Source: Propionibacteriaceae bacterium
GTDB lineage: Bacteria; Actinomycetota; Actinomycetes; Propionibacteriales; Propionibacteriaceae
Direction of reading: 5' to 3'
Length of the DNA stretch: 10,805 nucleotides
Assembly (NCBI GenBank): GCA_021323255.1
Contig: JAJTCL010000107.1
Span: 1 to 10,805, forward strand
Shown here: positions 6,291 through 10,805 of the stretch, one piece after another
How the letters are laid out: each line of letters begins with the position of its first letter
Numbering within the stretch: the stretch's first letter is position 1
Program-made: the position numbers and the translations under genes
The notes under the pieces: model-generated
Seen by the model: the letters and a program-made list of their open reading frames with translations, nothing else
What the model was told of the DNA's origin: nothing
Database searches by the model: none

Positions 6291-9200
6291 GACGTTCACT
6301 GCGCCGCTCGACCAGCGAATAGAGCACCGGCACCAGAAGCAGGGTGAGCACCGTCGAGGAGACCAGGCCGCCAATCACCACGATCGCCAGCGGCCCGGAG
6401 ATGAAGGCTCCGCCCCCGGTCAGTCCGATGGCCATAGGAATCAGTGCGAAGATCGTCGCGCAGGCCGTCATGATGATCGGCCGCAGCCGTAGGCGAGCCC
6501 CATCGATGATCGCGGTGTGCAGGTCCTGGCCGCGCCGGCGATACTGATTGATCAGGTCGATCAACACGATGGCGTTGGTCACCACGATTCCGATCAACAT
6601 CAGCAGACCCACCATTGCGGGCACTCCGAGAGCAGTGTCGGTGATCAGCAGCCCGGCAACCGCGCCAGTGGCAGCGAAGGGGATGGAGACCATCAAGATC
6701 AGCGGCTGCAGCAGGCTGCGGAACGTCCCTACCATGATCATGAAGACAAGTGCAATAGCCACCAGCATGGCCAGGCCCAGTTGGTTGAATGCTTCCCGCT
6801 GATCATCAGCGGCGCCACCCAGGGTGGCAGTCACACCTGGCGGTAGATCGGTGATCGCGCCCAGCTTGCCTTGGATGGTCGCGGTGAGCGTGCCCAGGTC
6901 GGCGGCCTCCGGGGTCGCGGTGATCGTGACCGACGGAGTGCCCTCGATCTGTGTGACGGTCGTGGGTGCCAGCACCTCCTGCACCTTGGCGACATCCTTG
7001 ACCTTGACCGGCTTGGCGCGTACGTCGGCCAGCGCCTCCTGCTCGTCTTGCAGCTCCTGCTGCTTCTCCCGCTGTTCCTCGGCCTCCCTGGCCTGTTCGT
7101 CGACGCTGTCCAGCTGCTCGTTGAGCTGATCGATGCTCTCATCGAGCTGCTCAATGCTCGCCTGGATCTGCTCGATGCCCTGCTCGGTTTGAGCCACAGC
7201 CGCTGTCTGCTGCGCGACTTGCTGTTGCCACTGTTGCTGGGCGAGCACATCGGCGGTAACCGGAACCGGCGGAGCCGACGGATTCGGCCGGGGCGGATTG
7301 GCCCTCAGCCTGGCGAGCTGTCTGCGACTGTCGGCCAGCTGGCGCCTTGTCTTGCTCAGCTCATCGAGTGTGTCGGAGCGATTGTTCTGAAGATTCCTGC
7401 GTTGCTCACGCAGCTCAGCCTTCTGATCGGCGGTTGCCTGCTCGGCCTGGCGCTGCTGCTCGTCGGCCAGAGCCTGCTGTTTGTCGGCCAGCTCGTCGGC
7501 GGCCTTGTCCTGAGCCTTCTGTTGCTGCAGCTGGCTGACCGGGAGCTCGAGGTTGCCGATATCGGTGGGAGTCGGTTCGTCCGCCTCCTGACTCCGGACG
7601 AAGATGTCGCGCTGCTCGCCCGACAGCGTGACCGAGCCCACCCGAGTACCGCGCAGAGCGCTGGAAACCGCCTGACCCACCTCACCTTGAGTGAAGCCGA
7701 GGGACGCGGCCTTTTTCTTGTCCACGCTCACCCGGAGCACCCTGCGCTGCTCCTCTAGATTGCTGCTCATGTCGGTCAGACCGGGAACGGTCTCCAGCTC
7801 TTGCTCGATCCGCGTGGCCCCGGTCTGCAGGTCTTTGGTGTTCTCGCTCGAGACGGTGACCGTCAGGTCGCTGGTGGTCCCCTCGTTGTTGGTCATGGTC
7901 ACCGTGATGTCCCCAGCCGAGGCGTCGAGTTCGGCCATCTTCTGCTGGAGTTGCGGCCGGAGCGCATCGGCCCGGGCGCCGTCGACAAGCAAGACCGTGA
8001 ACTCAGCGGTATTGGTGTTGCGAGGGGCGCCGGGGACAAGACTGCCGCCGATCGTTGTGAGATAGTTCTTCACCTGCGGGTCGGCGCGCAGCAGGTTTTC
8101 GACCTGCTCGGCTGCCGCGCTCGTGGTCGACAGCCTGGTCCCAGGCGGCAGCTCCTGCTGGATGGCGAGCGTAGTTTGATCGGTAACCGAGCCCAGGAAA
8201 TCGGTCTTCAGCAAGGTGGCGGACCCCAGCGTTCCGAGGAAGACCACCAAGGCTAGGCCCAAGGTGATGAACGGATGCCCGAGGCCAAAGCGCAGTATCG
8301 GCAGGTAGCCGCGCTGGAGGCGGGTCACCTTGGTCTCTTCGGCCGTATGGCTCTCTGCTTCAACTGCCGTATCGGCCTCATCCACTGCGGTTTGGCTCGC
8401 TTGCTGCTCGCGGCGTACCCCACCCCCCAGGAGCCAGTACGCCAGCACCGGCACGATGGTCATCGACACCAGCAACGACGCACCCAGCGCTAGGGCCACG
8501 GTGATCGCAAACGGGCGGAAAAGCTCACCGACTACCCCGGACACGATGGCCACCGGAGCGAACACTATGACCGTGGTCAGAGTCGAGGCGGTGACCGCAC
8601 CGGCCACCTCCTTGACAGAAGTGAGAATGTCGCCCGCCGTCAGAGTCTGATGCCCGGCGGCGCGACGCTTGATGTTCTCCACTACGACGATCGAATCGTC
8701 AACGACCCGACCGACCGCCACCGTGAGCGCAGCCAAGGTGAAGATGTTGAGCGAATATTCGCCGAGCTGAAGACCGATCATGGCGATCAGCACAGACAGC
8801 GGAATCGAGATCGCGGTGATCAAGGTGGCGCGAACCGAGAACAGAAAGGCCAAGATCACCAGAACCGCGAACGCGAGACCGAGCAGGCCCTCCACCGTGA
8901 GGTCGTGAATCGATTGCTCGATCAGCGGCGCTTGGTCGAAGATCGTGGTGATCGTGGTGTTGTTGCCAAGCTTCTGCTGGATGCTGGGAATCATGGCGTC
9001 CACCGTGTGCGAGATCTCCACCGCGTCGGCGTCGGTGTCCTTGAGAACGGCCAGGCTGAGTGCCGGCCGGCCATCAGCTCGGGCGACGGAGGTCGACTCG
9101 ATCGAGTCCACCTTGACGTCGGCCACCTTTGACAGCGAGACGGGACCGTCCGGGGTCGGCACCTGCAAAGCTTGGAACTGCTTGACGGTGTTGGGGGAGG

Positions 9201-9891
9201 TGCCGACCTCCACAGCGAGCTCGAGGTTCTTGTCGAAGCTGCTGCCGGCGGGCGTGACGGTGGCTTGTCCCTGCACGGTCTGAGTGACTGCCTGCGCGGT
9301 GACGTCGTGTTTGCGCAGGTCCTTCGGTCGCAGCGTCACGAGAAGTTGAGTGGTGTTCTCCCCGGTCATGGTGACACTGCGTACGCCGTCGATTCCTGAC
9401 AATTCCGGAATCGCCACATTCTCGACCTGACGACCCGCTTCGTCCAGCGAGGCGTCCGAGGCGACGGCCAGCAACAGCACGGGGATGTCGTCGGTGCTGC
9501 CGGTCAGGACTTCCGTCTCGACCTCCTCCGGCAGGGTCGGAACGACACCATCGACCCCGTTCCGGATGTCGGCGACCACCTTGTCAGGGTCGAGGCCGTA
9601 CTCCCACTCGACGGTGATGGTGGCCATCCCGTTGGTTGACGTCGACTGGACCTTGGTAACCCCGGAGACGCCGCTCAGCGCGGTTTCCAGTGGTGTCGAC
9701 ACATCATCGGCGACGATTTGCGGTGAAACGCCTGAGTAGCTCGCGGTCACGATCGCGGTCGGCACCTGAATCGACGGCAGCAACTCCTGCTTGAGGTTGA
9801 GAGTTGCCAGTACGCCGAAAACGACGATGGCCAGCGTGGCGAGGCCGACAATCATCCGGTTGGCCAGGCTGAGCCGCGTCAGGGAGGTCAT
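6271..9891 (-). CDS. RND efflux permease (HAE1/SwrC-like) with long coiled-coil insertion
   Basis: The 1206-aa protein has the two-fold RND layout: one helix near each half's start (RMIVGLATLAIVVFGVL; FITLGLALVVFLGTLG), each followed by a large extracytoplasmic domain and a block of five or six helices. The proton-relay Asp pair is present as D398-D399 (VVDDSIVVVEN). The helix-10 position that is Lys in AcrB is T1105 here (GIVVTNAIVLID), as in Bacillus SwrC. Length exceeds the usual ~1030-1060 aa because residues ~785-958 are an inserted helical hairpin (separate entry). An acidic cytoplasmic linker (~EADTAVEAES) joins the halves. ATG 9891 is chosen because GGAAGGGAG lies 8 bases upstream; ATG 9933 in frame lacks a ribosome binding site and would add 14 polar residues before helix 1. 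It is divergent from a MarR regulator, its probable repressor. A drug, lipid or surfactant efflux role is inferred. Confidence 0.92.
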   Translation of the reverse strand: MTSLTRLSLANRMIVGLATLAIVVFGVLATLNLKQELLPSIQVPTAIVTASYSGVSPQIVADDVSTPLETALSGVSGVTKVQSTSTNGMATITVEWEYGLDPDKVVADIRNGVDGVVPTLPEEVETEVLTGSTDDIPVLLLAVASDASLDEAGRQVENVAIPELSGIDGVRSVTMTGENTTQLLVTLRPKDLRKHDVTAQAVTQTVQGQATVTPAGSSFDKNLELAVEVGTSPNTVKQFQALQVPTPDGPVSLSKVADVKVDSIESTSVARADGRPALSLAVLKDTDADAVEISHTVDAMIPSIQQKLGNNTTITTIFDQAPLIEQSIHDLTVEGLLGLAFAVLVILAFLFSVRATLITAISIPLSVLIAMIGLQLGEYSLNIFTLAALTVAVGRVVDDSIVVVENIKRRAAGHQTLTAGDILTSVKEVAGAVTASTLTTVIVFAPVAIVSGVVGELFRPFAITVALALGASLLVSMTIVPVLAYWLLGGGVRREQQASQTAVDEADTAVEAESHTAEETKVTRLQRGYLPILRFGLGHPFITLGLALVVFLGTLGSATLLKTDFLGSVTDQTTLAIQQELPPGTRLSTTSAAAEQVENLLRADPQVKNYLTTIGGSLVPGAPRNTNTAEFTVLLVDGARADALRPQLQQKMAELDASAGDITVTMTNNEGTTSDLTVTVSSENTKDLQTGATRIEQELETVPGLTDMSSNLEEQRRVLRVSVDKKKAASLGFTQGEVGQAVSSALRGTRVGSVTLSGEQRDIFVRSQEADEPTPTDIGNLELPVSQLQQQKAQDKAADELADKQQALADEQQRQAEQATADQKAELREQRRNLQNNRSDTLDELSKTRRQLADSRRQLARLRANPPRPNPSAPPVPVTADVLAQQQWQQQVAQQTAAVAQTEQGIEQIQASIEQLDESIDQLNEQLDSVDEQAREAEEQREKQQELQDEQEALADVRAKPVKVKDVAKVQEVLAPTTVTQIEGTPSVTITATPEAADLGTLTATIQGKLGAITDLPPGVTATLGGAADDQREAFNQLGLAMLVAIALVFMIMVGTFRSLLQPLILMVSIPFAATGAVAGLLITDTALGVPAMVGLLMLIGIVVTNAIVLIDLINQYRRRGQDLHTAIIDGARLRLRPIIMTACATIFALIPMAIGLTGGGAFISGPLAIVVIGGLVSSTVLTLLLVPVLYSLVERRSERRRLRAA
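7020..7540 (-). other. coiled-coil hairpin insertion within the RND permease
   Basis: After LELPVS the protein leaves the RND family pattern and rejoins it at KPVKVKDVAKV. Between them lie about 79 residues of Gln/Glu/Ala/Arg/Leu-rich helix (QLQQQKAQDK to LARLRAN), a ~15-residue Pro-rich turn (PPRPNPSAPPVPVTA), and about 80 residues of a second helix (DVLAQQQWQQ to ALADVRAK). The second helix shows clean 3-4 heptad spacing (I..I...I..L...I..L...L..V). The equal arm lengths predict an antiparallel coiled-coil hairpin. The equivalent loop in the first half (LQVPTPDGPVSLSKVADV) has no insertion. Confidence 0.85.
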
Positions 9892-9928
9892 GTGCGGGCT
9901 CCCTTCCACGTCCTGCTTGGCCTCGTGC

Positions 9929-9950
9929 GCCATCCGCGACTCAGGATGGC
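9929..9950 (-). promoter_or_regulatory. inverted repeat in the RND gene leader
   Basis: GCCATCC (9929-9935) and GGATGGC (9944-9950) form a perfect 7-bp dyad with an 8-base centre, about 40 bases upstream of the RND start codon. It could be a second regulator-binding site or a leader hairpin in the RND mRNA. It also overlaps an alternative upstream ATG at 9933, which argues against that start. Confidence 0.4.
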
Positions 9951-9965
9951 AGCGATTTCCTTCGC

Positions 9966-9988
9966 GTTGAGCTTACAGTTAGCGCAAC
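9966..9988. promoter_or_regulatory. MarR-type operator candidate (23-bp near-palindrome)
   Basis: The left half GTTGAGCT (9966-9973) and right half AGCGCAAC (9981-9988) surround TACAGTT. Pairing around the central A at 9977, 9 of 11 positions are complementary. Size and symmetry fit a dimeric MarR winged-helix protein. It sits in the 162-bp divergent region between the RND gene and the marR-type gene and overlaps candidate promoter elements for both, so one bound dimer could repress both genes. Confidence 0.6.
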
Positions 9989-9997
9989 TTCAATAAT
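9968..9997 (+). promoter_or_regulatory. candidate promoter of the MarR-family gene
   Basis: TTGAGC (9968-9973), 18 bases, then AATAAT (9992-9997): the -10 matches TATAAT at 5 of 6 positions and the -35 begins TTGA. The -35 and most of the spacer lie inside the palindrome, predicting autorepression. The leader would be roughly 50 bases. Confidence 0.45.
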
Positions 9998-10000
9998 CAA
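9972..10000 (-). promoter_or_regulatory. candidate promoter of the RND permease gene
   Basis: On the - strand, TTGATT (10000-9995), 17 bases, then TGTAAG (9977-9972; 4 of 6 matches to TATAAT). The -10 sits at the centre of the palindrome, so regulator binding would block it. It faces and overlaps the candidate promoter of the regulator gene. Confidence 0.35.
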
Positions 10001-10053
10001 GCCGTTACGATCTATCTCCATACAACTCGATAGTCCGAACGACAGGCGAGGAA

Positions 10054-10557
10054 ATGACCGGGACCGCCCGCGACGACGCGGCAGCTGCCAGCGAACAACA
10101 GGAGTTGATCAGCTGTCTAGAGCGCGTTCAGGACAGTTTCGAACGCCGTGCGTTGTCGACGATGGCAGAACCGCTGATCTCGACTCCGCTGACGATGCAG
10201 CAGCTCAAGGTGCTCACCATGATCGCGATCGATCCTGACCGGGCCACCGGTCACGAGCTGGCCGCACAGCTGCAGGTGTCCGTCGCCACGATGTCCGGCC
10301 TCGTCGATCGACTCGTGGAACACGGCATGGTGAGTCGAGAGGAGGATCCCAGCGACCGGCGAGTTCGTCGGCTCAGTGTGACTATGGAAGGTAGTGCGAC
10401 CATCCGCAGTTTGCTGAGCTCGGCCGGCACTATGCCAACTCCGGTCCTCCGCCGGCTCGCCATCGAAGACCTCCGCGCCCTCGTTCAGGGCGTACTTGCG
10501 TTTGACCGTGCTGTCCGTGAGCTAGCCGCTGGCGACCCGGCTGACGCGCCACCATAG
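10054..10557 (+). CDS. MarR family transcriptional regulator
   Basis: 167 aa, a normal MarR length. Residues 47-112 form the winged helix-turn-helix: LTMQQLKVLTMIA, then GHELAAQLQVSVATMSGLVD (66-85) containing the recognition helix, and the wing DPSDRRVRRLSVT (98-110) with the family's Asp-x-Arg-Arg motif. Flanking helices (14-45 and 115-158) would form the dimer interface and ligand pocket. The start ATG 10054 has AGG at 10044-10046 as a modest ribosome binding site and GAGGAA abutting it. The gene is divergent from the RND pump gene across a region with a 23-bp palindrome, the classic layout of a ligand-relieved repressor of its neighbouring efflux gene and of itself. The ligand cannot be read from the sequence. 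Confidence 0.92.
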   Translation: MTGTARDDAAAASEQQELISCLERVQDSFERRALSTMAEPLISTPLTMQQLKVLTMIAIDPDRATGHELAAQLQVSVATMSGLVDRLVEHGMVSREEDPSDRRVRRLSVTMEGSATIRSLLSSAGTMPTPVLRRLAIEDLRALVQGVLAFDRAVRELAAGDPADAPP

Positions 10558-10574
10558 CGGGAGATGTCGGATCC

Positions 10575-10805
10575 TTAGCTCTCCGGCGCCTGCTTCAGTG
10601 GGGCCGCGCCACGGCCTTCTGCACCCTGGTCTCCGTACGCGGCGCTGAGCTCATCAACGCTGTCGGTCCCGACCGCCTCGGTCTGAAGGCTGGCTGCGTC
10701 GGGGATACCGGCACTCGAGGCGGCAGGAGCGGATGGCTCAACCGCCGGAGCCTGATTCTCGGCCTGCTTGAGAGCCTCCTGGGCCGACTCCAACCGAGCC
10801 ATCAG
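10575..10805 (-). CDS. C-terminal part of an unrecognised Ala/Pro/Glu-rich protein (runs off the right edge)
   Basis: The frame is open to the window edge and stops at TAA 10577-10575. About 77 codons are visible, beginning L-M-A-R-L-E-S-A-Q-E-A-L: a helical, coiled-coil-like segment (LMARLESAQEALKQAENQAP) followed by a low-complexity Ala/Pro/Ser/Glu tail ending KQAPES. The ATG at 10802 could be a start, but no upstream sequence is available to judge a ribosome binding site, and the helical opening looks like the end of a longer protein. I do not recognise the family. It is convergent with the MarR-family gene, with 17 bases between the stops. Confidence 0.6.
   Translation of the reverse strand: MMARLESAQEALKQAENQAPAVEPSAPAASSAGIPDAASLQTEAVGTDSVDELSAAYGDQGAEGRGAAPLKQAPES

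Noticed and set aside
6871..7758. Long + strand Leu-rich frame resembling a membrane protein
   Set aside because: It is the antisense of the RND coiled-coil, whose Gln/Glu/Lys codons read as Leu on the opposite strand. The RND frame is supported across 3.6 kb.
10558..10586. Possible bidirectional terminator between the convergent marR-type and right-edge genes (GGAGA 10560-10564, TCTCC 10580-10584)
   Set aside because: Only a 5-bp stem with a 15-base loop and no T-run, so not distinguishable from chance at this base composition.

Overview
The window is high-GC DNA with Shine-Dalgarno-led genes and actinobacterial-type proteins: an acidic-tailed carboxymuconolactone-decarboxylase-like protein, a BacA/Rv1819c-type ABC transporter and a Gram-positive-type RND pump. 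A high-GC Gram-positive (actinobacterium, possibly a Propionibacteriales relative) is the best guess. This is inferred from protein style only; no rRNA or other marker gene is present.

Left part (about 1-1650, + strand) is a gene graveyard. The only intact reading frame is a small CMD-like protein (470-955) with a 15-bp-repeat-encoded acidic tail, and a one-base loss inside the repeat shortens that tail. Around it lie 5'-end stubs of larger genes: a probable MFS transporter N-terminus (117-308), the N-terminus of a glutaminase (1061-1245, frameshifted in a C-tract), and the N-terminus of a CPA-type sodium/proton antiporter (1273-about 1480, frameshifted). Next, on the - strand, an M24 Xaa-Pro dipeptidase-like gene (2787-1646) is split by one extra copy of a 5-bp tandem repeat. 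All five metal ligands are retained, and removing the 5 bases restores one 378-codon frame.

Middle part (2948-6143) is healthy. A class II glutamine amidotransferase with catalytic Cys2 is followed 20 bp later by a GNAT acetyltransferase, probably as one transcription unit. They converge on a fused permease-ATPase ABC transporter of the SbmA/BacA family; the two stop codons overlap in a TTAG.

Right part (6271-10557) is a regulated transport module. A 1206-aa SwrC/HAE1-like RND permease (- strand) is divergent from a MarR-family regulator. A 23-bp near-palindrome lies between them and overlaps candidate promoters for both genes. The RND protein carries a large insertion in its second extracytoplasmic domain: two helices of about 80 residues joined by a Pro-rich turn, predicted to form a long coiled-coil hairpin. 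No membrane fusion protein or outer-membrane factor gene is present in the window. The ABC transporter lies 127 bp downstream of the RND gene on the same strand and may be co-expressed. A partial Ala/Pro/Glu-rich coiled-coil tail runs off the right edge.

The most noteworthy observations are the RND coiled-coil hairpin, the palindromic MarR operator candidate, and the repeat-associated frameshifts confined to the left 2.8 kb while the right 8 kb keeps long open frames.
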